A stretch of DNA of 64,000 nucleotides from Anastrepha obliqua (GCF_027943255.1 NC_072893.1:37532001-37596000), one strand, 5' to 3'. Counted from the stretch's first letter, positions 44,291 to 55,255 are shown. Translations and numbers: made by a program. The notes: generated by a model from the sequence alone, not told the origin.

Positions 44291-46020
44291 GATTTAACCT
44301 AACAGTTACACGTAGGGGTGGCCTTGGCAACAAAGACAAGCAAAATTTCCCAAAGAAAATTGCGCAAAAACTTTGTACTCAAATACGCCAACAGAACTGT
44401 TCATCGCTTATGAGAGTAAAAGACCAAAAACTCTTAAACGATAAAACACATACACATAAGTACTATTTTATGCGCTCCGTCGCAAAAGGGCTAAAGTGCG
44501 AAAAAAGGTTGAAATCAATAGAAGAGTTGACACAATTCGCCATGAACGTGAATTGGGAAAAGAAGTGTCTAAACAGAAAAAACGAGTGCAAAAATGTCAA
44601 AATAAAGCGAATGCAGTAGTAGCAGCGGCAGTGGGAAATATTTGGCTGACTTCGAGTTGAAAGAAATTACAAAACTTATGGCGTTAAAATTACAAAAAGA
44701 AGACGAAAACAAAACAGTTAGCATACTGGTTCATAGTTTCAATAAAATAATCTTCGGCTGTGATGGCCAGACTAGGACTCCAATATATCGAACGCTCCTT
44801 AAGGGACGAACAAGCTGGATTTTGCCCTCATCGAAGTTGTGTTGGCCCAGCCAACATTCTTCGCACCGTAGTAGTACAATCAATTGAGTGGTGTACCGCG
44901 CTTTACATGGCTGGCATTGAGTAGAAAGGGAGCTCCCGCTAAGATAATCCGAATCATCAGTGCCCTTTACGAGCCCTACGAACTGGCAGTGATTCACAAC
45001 GACAACATCAGCGACCCATTCACCAATAACGCAGACGTAAGGCAAGGCTATTACCTGTCGCGCCTTCTATTCGCCATCATCCTAGACGACGTTATGAGCC
45101 AATTAGTCCTGCACAAAAGAGGCATCGTATGAAGTTTCACAAGACACCTTGAGGACCTGAACTTCGTCATTGGCATCTGTCTCCTCTCTAACAAACTCAC
45201 TGGCATGCAGGCGAAAGCGGGCAGGCTAGTCACGTTGACACGCACTGTCGGACTGGAGATCAACATCACCAAGGCAAAGGCTATGAGAGTCAACAATAAT
45301 AAAGCAAGACACATAATGATGGCGAAAGCTTCTCCTACCTCAGCTGCACAATCACGGCAGGTAGCGAAGCAGATGAAGATGTCATTTGCAGACTACACAA
45401 AGCGGAGTTCGGGCGAATACATACTGTATAAGCGAGTTCGCAAATCTGCAGTTGCACTAAACTACGAATATTCAACTCCTGTGCGAAGACAGTATTGTTG
45501 TACGTAAGTGAAACATGGCTGGTCTCCAACACCATCACACAGATACTACAATATTTCGTCAACAAATGCCTGCGCTTCATATGTAGAATATTCTGGCCGA
45601 CCACCATCAGCAACGAATGAGGAACCCATCCTATGGTAAATCAAACGCAGAAAGTGGCGATGGACAAGTCACACGGTTATAAAACCGCCAAATAGCACCA
45701 GAAGAATGGCACTGAACTGATACCCGTAAGGGAGCAGAGGTCCCTGTAGGCCAAATATTGGAGAAAGTTAGTATTGCGCGAGCTAGGAAATGTGGACATC
45801 ACATGGGATGGAGCAAAACCACCGCCCAGAACCATTTACGAAAAAATGTACGTCCAGTCGATACCTATTAAGCTATGATTTGATAACTCAATTGTTTCTA
45901 GACTCCGTGTCGGTCAGTGATTACGGAACTCTAAAAGAGCTTCTAATTCCCGAATTACACAAAGAATTTAGTAGTGCTGGCTTACACAAAAAACTTTTTA
46001 ATCGTAAGAAGAAAAAGTGA
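44291..46020 (+). pseudogene. Gag-like leader region of the LTR element, interrupted
   Basis: Lysine-rich frames at 44300-44764 (SIEELTQFAMNVNWEKKC; FELKEITKLMALKLQKEDEN) and 45880-46020 (YDLITQLFLDSVSV, GTLKELLIPELHKEFSSAGL, NRKKKK) look like two parts of one gag-like protein. The RTE copy at 44766-45870 separates them. Gag identity is inferred from position after the PBS and from composition. Pol is absent. Confidence 0.4.
44766..45870 (+). pseudogene. RTE-group reverse transcriptase, decayed
   Basis: Frames give SLRDEQAGFCPHRSCVGPAN (RT finger), GAPAKIIRIISALYEPYELA and NADVRQGYYLSRLLFAIILD. The active-site segment has FVIG in place of FADD, then ICLLSNKLTGMQAKAGRLVT and VGLEINITKAKAMRVN. 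Degraded C-terminal blocks reach ELGNVDITWDGAK. Different from the 49 kb RTE family. Inserted in the gag-like region. Confidence 0.75.
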
Positions 46021-46369
46021 ATATAACAATAAAAATATGACTTTTTAAGAGATAATAAAAATCCTTCTTAATATAACGTTTTGAGTTCTGCCCAGAATTA
46101 TAATATTTGAAAAAATAAACGAAGTTTTACACGACTATTGAAATTTTTTCGTATACCAAAGATTTTAAGTTTGACGTTTGTAAATTTTTCTGAAGTGCAG
46201 TACTGAAGTAAAAAAGAAATAACTTTAAAAATAGTAATAATTTAAATAATAGTTAATAAAAACCTCCAAACTATCACCCACAATGCAAAGTCGTCACTCA
46301 AAGTGGTTTGATGTTACCAAGTACATCAGTAACACGACTAGCGTTATAAACGGTCTTCCAATAACAAGT

Positions 46370-46790
46370 GTTATTTATCGCTATCGAGAGATAATTAACG
46401 ATTTTTTATGGTCGGAATTGGATGGTATTTATCTAGACAACGTTTATTTTTAACAAGACGGCGCTACGTGCCACACAAGCAACGAAACCATTAATCTTTT
46501 ATGGGAAAAGTTTCCGCGCCGTGTTATCTCTCGAAGAGGTCATCTCAGTTGGCCACCGAGATCTTGTAATTTAACACCTTGTGACTTTTTTCTTTGGGGT
46601 CACGTGAAACACAAGGTCTACGCCAACAGCCTAGGGTCGATTCAAGACCTCAAAATGGAATTCGTGAGGCTATCGCGGACATAGGGCAACCACTTTGCAA
46701 TTCGGTTATGGAAAATTTAATGAAAAGGATATTGTTCTGTAAACGTGGTCGTGGTGGTCATTTGTCTGATATTATTTTCCACTATTAACG
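46370..46790 (+). pseudogene. DD41D-type mariner, 3' half
   Basis: YRYREIINDFLWSEL, then stop-containing YF*QDGATCHTSNETINLL, RRVISRRGHLSWPPRSC and NLTPCDFFLWGHVKHKVYA. One frame change precedes NSVMENLMKRILFCKRGRGG, HLSDIIFHY and a stop at 46786. QDG to PCD spacing is 41. Ends not identified. Confidence 0.75.
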
Positions 46791-47023
46791 GCATACCTTC
46801 CTCTTTATAATGAAATAAACATCCGATCATTTATGTGAAAAAATATCATTTGTCTTTGAATATCAAAATAAAACCTCTTATTGGAAATCCTTTAAGTCAC
46901 CTTAGGCGCCATATTAATACCTTGAAATCAATCTTAACCCTTAACGGTCTGAAAGTATTTCCAGTTTATTTCTCACCAGATGCAACTATTTCTCATACGA
47001 AGAGAAGCAGTATTTTTTATTGT

Positions 47024-47570
47024 ATTATTATTATTAGAAGGCCATTACGCACTGCGACCAGAGCTGATCTATTGTGAAAGGCCTATTTTTGTAAGCTTTA
47101 GGCTTTTTAAAAATTTTAGCACAATTTGAGTTTGTTGTTCCAAAGATTGCGTGGAGATACTGCGATACCACCAAGGTGATGAAATCTCTGTCTGCCTAAC
47201 GCAGGACATTCACGAAGTACATGTTCTGAGCTTTCTATTTCCATTTCGCAAAAGCGGTAGACATTGGTCTCAGATAGACCAATATTATTTAGATTATACC
47301 TCAGGCTGCAGTGACCTGTAAGATATCCTGTTAAAAGACGCAGATCTGCTCTGCTTAGTGAGAGTAGCTTGTCAGATAGTTTAGCCAGTGTGCAGCAAAT
47401 TTTCTTTCTTCCCATTTCCTAAGGAATTCATTAATGTGGCATTTTGTGAGTCCACAGAAAGGCTCAGGACCAATAAGTTGCATATTTGCTCCTTGTTTTG
47501 CAAGGTCATCAGCCATTTCATTCCCCTCATTTCCTTCATGTCCCGGAATCCAGCCTAGACAGCAGTATAG
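47024..47570 (-). pseudogene. R1/LOA-group 3' end, inverted
   Basis: Minus strand: GWIPGHEGNEGNEMADDLAK (RNase H end), GPEPFCGLTKCHINEFLRK, then ADLRLLTGYLTGHCSLRYNL and YRFCEMEIESSEHVLRECPA. A TAATAATAAT-type tail lies near 47024-47037. The first cysteine pair of the knuckle is partly lost (CEM). 5'-truncated. Confidence 0.75.
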
Positions 47571-47649
47571 AGTAAAATATTTTTAAATGAAGTATAGAAA
47601 AAGAAAATGTATAATATTAAAATGTATGAATGGTAATATTAACAATATA

Positions 47650-47800
47650 GGTATTTTAAATTTTATATTTTTTAAAGTATGGTACTTTTCGAAGTACTCT
47701 CCGATATGAATACCTGGTTTGTTGGTACAAGTATCGCAATAAAATTCTGCTTCTTGCATGCCATGCATTTTCTTTTAGTCCTGCTGCGAATAAAGTGAAG
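47650..47800 (-). pseudogene. piggyBac C-terminal zinc-ribbon remnant
   Basis: Minus strand: AEFYCDTCTNKPGIHIGEYF followed by EKYHTLK and a preceding basic stretch. It matches the C..C...P.L....CFE.YHT ending of piggyBac transposases. Isolated piece; not joined to the relic at 33.2-34.0 kb. Confidence 0.5.
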
Positions 47801-48594
47801 CTCAATATTAGCGCGTCTCGAGATTTTTTCAACATATGAAAGTCTTCTTTTAACTGAATACTTTTATAAATTCGTAATGTGAAAGTGCTTATTCGTATTT
47901 TTCTTTTTGAACGGATTTATTTAGAATGTAGGCATTAGTAGCATATACTTTAAGGTCCCATTGGACCACACAGCGAAGTTCAAGCGGGGAAAATGAAAAG
48001 GTTGAATTTGAGTTTTTTTTTTTTTTAAATATGGTATTTAGAGTACCTCTTAGCATTCGATCAGACCAATATTATTTTATATAATAAAAAGCCAACTTTC
48101 GTCAGGTCATCCTAAAGCGATTTAAAAAACAAAGTGCACTCCACCTTAATATTCATATCTAAAATCAGTTTAACGAGCTTCTTGCTTTTGACTCTAATTG
48201 ACAGATTGTTGAGCTGCATATTTAAATGTGTCACACACCTTTTAAATGTATGCCAACATTAATATGTTTTTATGGACATACGCACGCCGTATATATATGT
48301 ACATATGCGTCTTTCTTATTCCTCTGCATGTGTATTCGAGTAGCAAAATCGAGCTGGCAAGCAATTAAATGTCAAAAAATCGCACTTGAATTATCGCTGC
48401 TGAGCAATTGACATTTGTGTTCATAATATCAGTAGCAAAAAAAGCGTGAAGTAAGTGAGAAGTTATTCGGTAATTTATTTTCTTACCGAAGTTAGGCCCA
48501 GACCAACATATTTAGAAAAAGTTGTCGTAGTCCTCAATCTTCCTAGTAATAAAGGTGATCAGATTAGAGGTACTCTGTGAAAAGTGTTTATCGC
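47801..48594. other. Unassigned DNA
   Basis: No coding recognised. Confidence 0.4.
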
Positions 48595-48984
48595 TCGCTC
48601 AGGCTAACTTATGGTGTTCAGCGACGAGGCCCTTTTTTGGCTTAATGGCAACGTCAGTCATATTTTTGCTGAAGATCAACTTGAAGCCATTCATGAAAAG
48701 CCATTATATCTATTGAATACAACCCTTTGATGCGACCCATGGGTTAGAGGAATCATCGGCCTATATTTCTTCAGAGACGAGGCTGGCACCAATATAACAG
48801 AGAAGGGCGAACGCCAACGCTCCAGGATAAACAACCTTTGGATGCCCGAAATTTGAGCCCGTGATCTGCACAACATTTGGTTTCAACAAGACGGCGTTAC
48901 TTGTCATACATGCCGTGAAACAATGGATTTACTGCGTCGTGGTTTCACCTTCGGACTTTTATTTGTGGAGATATGTATAGAATT

Positions 48985-49278
48985 GGTGTGTGACCACTAA
49001 TGAGGAGTACATAGGCTCGAAACTCTGTGCATGGATCAACAATATGAATGAAATTAATAGCGGTCGCCTCTAGGTCAGAAATCGCAAACCTCCGAGTGTA
49101 TTTCCGCCATGAAAAAGCTGCTCATAAAAAACCAGCTGCCAATCAGAGGCTGCATAAAACTAAAGGTCGCTCCACTCGTAGAAAAACATCAAGACGCACG
49201 TTAAAAAAGTAGGAGGAGGAGCTCGGTCAGACACCTAACAGAAGCGTACGTGGCAATTTTTAATTTTTATTTTTATTT
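48985..49278 (+). mobile_element. tRNA-derived SINE, copy 3
   Basis: ATTGGTGTGTGACCAC (A box), TAGGCTCGAAACTC (B box), GCGGTCGCCTCTAGG, CGCAAACCTCCGAGTGTATT, CCATGAAAAAGCTGCTCATA, GAAAAACATCAAGACGCACG and AGGAGGAGGAGCTCGGTCAG, ending CGTGGCAATTTTTAATTTTT. Most complete copy here. Confidence 0.85.
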
Positions 49279-49381
49279 AAAGTCTAAATGCCTTGTGGAT
49301 AAACCAGCTTCGATTGAGACATTGGAAGTCAACATTACTAAACCGACCGAAGTCCTCCAGGCGCGGTCAATATTTGAAAGG

Positions 49382-49393
49382 GATTATCTATAA
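49382..49393 (+). repeat. Left target site duplication of the RTE copy
   Basis: GATTATCTATAA, identical to 51277-51288. Confidence 0.95.
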
Positions 49394-51247
49394 GACAGAG
49401 AGCTGAAAGAGGAAGAGAGACGTATTATCCGACAGAAGAAACGAGAGGCCGAAATACGTGAGTGCGAGGAGCTTGAGATGCTGGCCAATAGGAACAACGC
49501 CCGAAAATTTTACCAGAAAGTTCGGCGGCTTACAGAAGGTTTTAAGACCGGGGCGTTGTCCTGTAAGAACAAAGACGGCGATCTGGTGACTGACGTACAG
49601 AGCAATCTTAAATTATGGAGGGAACACTTCTCGAACCTGTTAAACGGTGACGGCTGCGCATGTCATAGAGAATGTGAAGATCCCGATACCCCAATCGTTG
49701 ACGACGGAATTGTCGTTCCGTTACCCGACCATGACGAGGTGAGAATAGCAATATCACGGCTAAAGAACAACAAAGCCGCGGGCGCCGACGGACTACCGGA
49801 TGAGCTATTCAAACATGGCGGCGAGGAGCTGGTAAGGTGCATGCATCAGCTCCTATGCAGAATATGGTCGGATGAAAACATGCCTGCCGATTGGAATTTA
49901 AGTGTGCTCTGCCCAATCCTTAAGAAGGGCGATCTTGCAATTTGTGCCAATTACCGCGGGATTAGTCTTCTAAATATCGCCTATAAGGTTCTAGCGAGCG
50001 TATTGTGTGAAAGGCTGAAACCCACCGTCAACCAACTGATTGGACCTTATCAGTGTGGCTTCAGACCTGGAAAGTCTACCATCGACCAAATATTCACAAT
50101 ACGCCAAATCTTGGAAAAGACCCATGAAAGGAGAATCGACACACACCATCTTTTCGTCGACTTCAAAGCTGCATTCGACAGTACGGAAAGGAGTTACCTG
50201 TATGCCGCTATGTCTGAATTTGGTATCTCCGCAAAACTAATACGGCTATGTAGGATGACGTTGGTCAACACCAGCAGCGCCGTCAGAATTATGAAGGACC
50301 TCTCCGAGCCGTTTGATACCAAACGAGGTTTCAGACAGGGTGACTCGCTGTCGTGTGACTTCTTTAACCTGATGTTGGAGAGCATTGTACGAGCCGCAGA
50401 ACTTAATCGCTTAGGCACAATTTTTTACAAGAGCGTACAATTGCTGGCGTATGCCGATGATATTGACATCATCGACCTTAACAACCGCGCTGTTAGTTCT
50501 GCCTTCTCCAAACTGGATAAAGAGGCAAAGCGAATGGGTTTGGTGGTGAACGAGGACAAAACGAAGTACCTCCTGTCTTCAAACAAACAGTCGGCGCACT
50601 CGCGTATCGGCACCCACGTCACTGTTGAAAGTTATAATTTCGAGGTTGTAATAGACTTCGTGTATTTAGGAACCAGCATTAACACCGATAACAATGTCAG
50701 CCTTGAAATCCAACGTAGAATCTCTCTTGCCAACAAGTGCTACTTTGGACTAAGTAGGCAATTGAGCAGTAAAGTCCTCTCTTGTCGAACAAAACTAACA
50801 CTCTACAAGACTCTCATCATGCCCGTCCTAACGTATGGCGCAGAAGCTTGGACAATGACAACATCCGATGAAGCGACGCTTGGAGTGTTCGAGAGAAAGA
50901 TTCTGCGTAAGATTTTTGGACCTTTGCACGTTGGCAACGGCGAATATCGTAGACGATGGAACGATGAGCTGTATGAGCTTTACGACGATATAGACATAGC
51001 GCAGCGAATAAGGATCCAACGGCTTCGTTGGCTGGGTCATGTCGTCCGAATGGATACAAACGCTCCGGCTTTGAAAGTATTCGATGCGGTACCAGCTGGT
51101 GGTAGCAGAGGAAGAGGAAGGCCTCCTCTGCGTTGGAAAGATCAGGTGGAGAAGGACTTGGCTTCACTTGGTGTGTCCAATTGGCGCCGGTTAGCACGAG
51201 AAAGAAACGACTGGCGCGCTTTGTTAATCTCGGCCAAAATCGCGTAA
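49394..51247 (+). CDS. RTE reverse transcriptase, open but N-truncated
   Basis: The frame is open from the insertion point to a stop at 51245-51247 (617 codons and a stop); the first internal ATG is 49478. Domains: basic linker (KEEERRIIRQKKREAEIREC); RT fingers KNNKAAGADGLPDELFKHGG; CPILKKGDLAICANYRGISL; YQCGFRPGKSTIDQIFTIRQ; catalytic palm FVDFKAAFDS; FRQGDSLSC; active site LAYADDIDII; VVNEDKTKYLL. The C-terminal segment is ILRKIFGPLHVGNGEYRRRW, LRWLGHVVRMD, then SRGRGRPPLRWKDQVEKDLA. All RT motifs look intact. The AP endonuclease is missing, so this copy alone is not autonomous. No evidence for its own promoter. Confidence 0.95.
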   Translation, partial: DRELKEEERRIIRQKKREAEIRECEELEMLANRNNARKFYQKVRRLTEGFKTGALSCKNKDGDLVTDVQSNLKLWREHFSNLLNGDGCACHRECEDPDTPIVDDGIVVPLPDHDEVRIAISRLKNNKAAGADGLPDELFKHGGEELVRCMHQLLCRIWSDENMPADWNLSVLCPILKKGDLAICANYRGISLLNIAYKVLASVLCERLKPTVNQLIGPYQCGFRPGKSTIDQIFTIRQILEKTHERRIDTHHLFVDFKAAFDSTERSYLYAAMSEFGISAKLIRLCRMTLVNTSSAVRIMKDLSEPFDTKRGFRQGDSLSCDFFNLMLESIVRAAELNRLGTIFYKSVQLLAYADDIDIIDLNNRAVSSAFSKLDKEAKRMGLVVNEDKTKYLLSSNKQSAHSRIGTHVTVESYNFEVVIDFVYLGTSINTDNNVSLEIQRRISLANKCYFGLSRQLSSKVLSCRTKLTLYKTLIMPVLTYGAEAWTMTTSDEATLGVFERKILRKIFGPLHVGNGEYRRRWNDELYELYDDIDIAQRIRIQRLRWLGHVVRMDTNAPALKVFDAVPAGGSRGRGRPPLRWKDQVEKDLASLGVSNWRRLARERNDWRALLISAKIA

Positions 51248-51276
51248 GCAGTTATCGCGCCAATTAAGAAGAAGAA
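49394..51276 (+). mobile_element. RTE-group retrotransposon, 5'-truncated, recent
   Basis: Bounded by identical 12-bp duplications. The 5' end is cut within the linker between endonuclease and RT. The 3' end is GCGCCAATTA followed by an (AGA)n run, the simple-repeat tail of RTE elements. The tail motif resembles the 3' end of the window's tRNA-SINE. Inserted in the mariner at 48595-51330. Confidence 0.95.
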
Positions 51277-51288
51277 GATTATCTATAA
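51277..51288 (+). repeat. Right target site duplication of the RTE copy
   Basis: GATTATCTATAA, identical to 49382-49393. Confidence 0.95.
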
Positions 51289-51384
51289 AAAATAGATGTC
51301 ATGAATGGTTTTACACAAAAATAATAAAGTTGGCCCAATAAATTTGAATTTTCGTTCCCCTCTAAATTGATCACCCTTATGCCT

Positions 51385-51670
51385 AAATATGTTCATAGCA
51401 CTTACAGCTCTTATACACCTTTTGGGTTTTTTCGAGCTCGTCGTCCTATTTGGGGTGTGCGCATTGTGTTGTTCCACAGATGGAGAGACCTAAAGTTGTA
51501 TGCCGTATGACAAATGGTTTTTTATTTTAAGAATAGTTTTTTTCATGACAAAAATACACTTGGAGCTTTGCCAAGGAGGAACGACTTTTTGTATCAATTA
51601 GAGAATCGTGACCGGGGTTTCGAACCTGTGCACTTTTCTTCGGCCGCCCTTTAGCTGTGGAATAAAAATC
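51385..51670 (-). mobile_element. tRNA-derived SINE, copy 4 (inverted)
   Basis: Minus strand: GCACAGGTTCGAAACCCCGG (B box), GCAAAGCTCCAAGTGTATTT, GTCATGAAAAAAACTATTCT, TTTAGGTCTCTCCATCTGTG, GAACAACACAATGCGCACAC, CAAATAGGACGACGAGCTCG and ACCCAAAAGGTGT. Confidence 0.8.
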
Positions 51671-52389
51671 CATAATTTTGTTCAACTACTCAAGGCTAAT
51701 GATGCCGATGAGCAAATTTTCGAATACTCATTTTCCTTTTTTTTTTATATTGTAATATATTTGTACTTACCCAGTATATGCCCCCACGACGAAACGATAG
51801 CCTATCATTATTACAACCAGTTTTGACTTCTTCTCTATCTTTTTTTTTTTTGTTTTTGTGGATGTTAGTTATTTTTGTATAAAAGCATAGCTCATTATCA
51901 AGCTTGAACCACATATATAAGTATATGTAAATCCAAGTTTCATATTATATAAAAAGTTCGCAAAATTTCACAAACTCTTCATCACAATTGCATGAGTTTA
52001 ATTTCAATTTCTAGAAAAAATTTTGGGTAAGCAGTTTTGCAGCTTATAAAATTTGAGTATTATGCAACGTAAGTTTATTATTCTAGAGTTTTTTTATCTG
52101 ATGATGTTTTATTCATTTAAAAAAAAAACTTTTGTGTTTGTAGGTGAGGCTAGATAAGTTTTCCCAGCGCTTAGTTTCTGCCTCCTGTACTTAAATATTG
52201 CTGATGGCTTTGTCATCCTCGCGAGAAATATGAATGTTTTAAACAAGTATTCAAAGCACCCAAAATAAAAGCAAATTTCTTTGAAAAATGAAATACCTTG
52301 AAAAGAAAACGAAATACCACAAGAAAAATGTGAGACAATGAAATTAAATATCCAGGACTGCATCTCAGTAGAACAGCTGGTACAAAGAG
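51671..52389. other. Unassigned AT-rich DNA
   Basis: No coding or repeat ends recognised. Confidence 0.4.
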
Positions 52390-53850
52390 TGCTAGCCAAG
52401 AACGTGTGCAGGCTGCAGAGCATATTTTGCTCACCTTAAACTATTGAAAAGCAAGTTCTTGAGTAGAAGAACGAAAATCGAAATATATAAAGTACTGACT
52501 CGATCAGTTGCAACATAAAGAGGGAAAACATGAACACTGAACGCAGATACAATTACAAATTAGTCATCTAAGAAAGAAGAATACTAAGAAGAATAATTCG
52601 TCCAGTACGAAAAAAATGGTCTCTATCGCATCCCACGGTAAGCAATTTTGAGTGTAACCTTCGACAGTTTGCTCTCCTTCTCAGCGCACACAACCGCAAT
52701 TGCCACTAAAGTCCAAAACCGCAACAAGGTCCTCAAATCGCTTGCCGGCAGCACTTGGGGAAAATACAAAGAACAGTTGCTATCGACATTTAAGGCAATT
52801 GGTCGGTTGGTTCTGAACTATGCTGCGCCTCTCTGGTCGCCTGGAGCTAGTAGCACGCAATGGATAAAGCTACAGAAATGCCAAAATACTGCCATTCGGA
52901 CAGCGACCGGTTGTCTCCTGATGTCCTCTGTTCAACACCTTCACAACGAGGCACAAATGCTCCTAGTAATGGAGCGTAATAAACTGCTCAGCAAGCAGTT
53001 CCTGCTAGGATGTTACCGCAGATTTCACCCCTGCATACACCTGCTTGACCCTGAGCCGCCTTCCAGGCACGTCAGGAGACAACTCTTAAACTACGCCGAC
53101 GAAATCTAGGACAAAACTGACCGTAATCTACTGGACCTGACAGTGTTTAGACAGTCAATAAACGCCATTCACCGGGAGACCGTCACCACCTTCTTAAGCT
53201 CCCGTCCTGTGAATGCCGCAATCGGAGTCCAACCACCACCTATAGCAGATGAAGAGCTCCGGCTTCCTCGTGAGACACGTGTAACACTGGCACAATTACG
53301 TTCTGGATATTGTAGCAGGTTAAACTCCTACTTATCTAGAATCGACCCCGACAAACCAAACATATGTCCGGCATGTGAAGGCACCCCGCACGACACTAAC
53401 CACCTTTTCACATGTCCTCTAAAACCGACTCATCTAACACCCTTCTCCCTCTGGACCCAACCCTTTGAAACAGCATATTTCCTGGGCCTACCTTAGACGA
53501 GCTAGACGAAGATGACCGGTGATACGCCCTACACTGGCGGGGGCTCTATTACTGTTAACAAACAAACAAACGAGCCAGAGGAGCTTCTACAAGGAGAAAA
53601 CGTTGTGTGGTTTGCCTTATCGCAGCGCATCCGATGGCTAGGACACGTTTGCAGACAGCCAGATGAAAGAACACTTCGAGAAGTTTTGTATGCACAAAGT
53701 ATGGTGAAAAGCGAAAAGGGCGACCGCGGAAAGGTGGTAAGATGACGTTGATAATGATTTAAGAAGCATAGGAGTGACCTATTACCGTGCAGATGCATGG
53801 AGGAAAACTGTTGAGAAAGCTAAGGCCCAAACCGAACTGTAGTGGTATGC
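52390..53850 (+). pseudogene. RTE-group C-terminal region split by a Jockey-group copy
   Basis: The left part (about 52390-52630) gives LKLLKSKFLSRRTKIEIYKV, LTRSVAT and RRILRRIIRP. The right part (53572-53850) gives EELLQGENVVW, QRIRWLGHVCRQPDERTLRE and VLYAQ. This is the order ...FERKILR..., ...LRWLGHV... seen at 50890-51050 of the intact copy, with the insert between. Several stops. Confidence 0.65.
52631..53571 (+). mobile_element. Jockey-group retrotransposon 3' part, inserted in RTE
   Basis: One frame from about 52642 to 53494 with a single TAG at 53107-53109: SVTFDSLLSFSAHTTAIATK, LVLNYAAPLWSPGASSTQW, CQNTAIRTATGCLLM, KQFLLGCYRRFHP, LPRETRVTLAQLRSGYCSRL, ICPACEGTPHDTNHLFTCPL and a stop at 53494-53496. 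Ends in (AAAC)n (53556-53571). Starts inside the RT thumb region, so 5'-truncated. The single nonsense codon suggests relative youth. Confidence 0.8.
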
Positions 53851-53970
53851 ATGATGTTAACTACCGTTACGCAAAAAATGAAGTGAAGAATTTCATTATT
53901 ATTATTTTTTTATTTTTGCTTTTGTAACTTATGTGTCCAACTATAAATTTATATTGTATTTTTAATCAAC

Positions 53971-53974
53971 TTAA
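53971..53974 (+). repeat. TTAA target duplication, left
   Basis: TTAA directly before the piggyBac TIR. Confidence 0.85.
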
Positions 53975-55251
53975 CCTCTTCAGGGACATCGGCACATATA
54001 TGTATGTTTAGGTTTTTTTATTTTGATTATTTCAAGAGAAATGAAGATAAATTTTATTAGACAATATTTCACTACAGAATCCCTCAACTAAAGAAAAACA
54101 AATCGTTAAGTATAACGGAACGGATAATGGAATATTCTGCTTTATTCGTGGTATTTTTATAGCATTGCGACGATAACTTCTTGTGCGTAAAGTGTTACCA
54201 TTTATTCAAAAACTATCATTATTACTTCCCAAATAAAATATCAGGTAAGTAAAATATAATCCCTTTCAATGATTATATAAGTTTGAAAATCGTAAGTTGT
54301 ATTATAAGTTGCATTTTATAGCCAATTATAAACGTACACATATGTGTACAGTTATCGGTTGAAATATTTAGTATTTCTTGTGAAAATCGTTTCGAGTAAC
54401 ATTTCTCTCAGAATCGTGATTAATTTTGTGAAAGTCTATTATAAACAATAAATTCTTGTTCTGAAGAATTAAATTTTATACCCATATTACAATGAAGGTA
54501 AAAAGAGGATACAATAAGGAGCAAATCATTGCAGAAAGACAAAATAATGTTAGCTCAGATGTTGAAGAGTTAGAAGAAGATTTGACGATTGAGCCCCAGA
54601 ACCAAGAAAGACCTTTTATGAATGAGGAAGACTATACCGACTCCGGTGGAAGTATTTATATTCGCAAGTGAGACTAGTGACGAGGAAGACCTATTAGATA
54701 TTAGACAACACCAACGGTCCCCGATTTGGTACACTGAGAAGGATAATGAATTTTCTAGTACGGCACCACCTTTTGTGAGTCCCTTTGAAATTAAAATTCC
54801 CCGGTGAAAATCCATACGAATTTTTTTGAAAAATATATTTACGGACGAAATTTTTGAATACATAGTGCGGGAAACGATTCTCAATGCCGTCGATTGCGGA
54901 AAACATTAGTTTCATATAACTGTTTCTGAAATGAAACAATTCTACGGAATAAATATCGTAATCACGTACATTAGATATCCGAATTATAGATAATACTGGT
55001 CTTCTGATGTTGGTCTTCGACTAGGTTAATCGCTGACACATGCTATGGGTGCATGAAATCTTTCCATTCATAGATGAACGCTACGCTGAATGGCCACATA
55101 TGTAGACATTCCTTTTTTTTTTGTAAAAATTACTAATTTCTATTTTTTTCCTATCTTACTGAATTGTTATAAATGTAAGCTAAATAACTCGTAATAAAAT
55201 GAAAAATAAAATTAACGTTTTTTCACTTTAAAAAATTCGTCCCTGAAGAGG
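53975..55251 (+). mobile_element. piggyBac-like element, internally deleted (1.28 kb)
   Basis: TTAA (53971-53974 and 55252-55255) outside a perfect 13-bp TIR, CCTCTTCAGGGAC / GTCCCTGAAGAGG. Coding begins at ATG 54492: MKVKRGYNKEQIIAERQNNV, then an acidic N-terminus (SSDVEELEEDLTIEPQ). After frameshifts come the PGBD domain start PFEIKIP, NPYEFFLKNIFTDEIFEYIV, ETILNAVDCGKH, EMKQFYGINIVITYIRYPNY and YWSSDVGL. Coding stops being recognisable near 55020, so the catalytic DDD core and zinc ribbon are deleted. Ends look competent for mobilisation in trans. Confidence 0.9.
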
Positions 55252-55255
55252 TTAA

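Larger units (their letters stand above)
48595..51330 (+). mobile_element. Mariner (DD41D-like) host copy, invaded twice
   Basis: Starts with MVFSDEALFWLNGNVS near 48611, then RGIIGLYFFRDEAGTN, IWFQQDGVTCHTCRETMDLL, a deletion, and DFYLWRY at about 48975. After the SINE it resumes at about 49280 with KSKCLVDKPASIETLEVNI. After the RTE copy the non-coding tail resumes at 51289. TIRs not located. Confidence 0.6.

Noticed and set aside
50817..51197. 126-codon antisense ORF in the RTE copy
   Set aside because: Shadow of the RT frame on the opposite strand; no domain.
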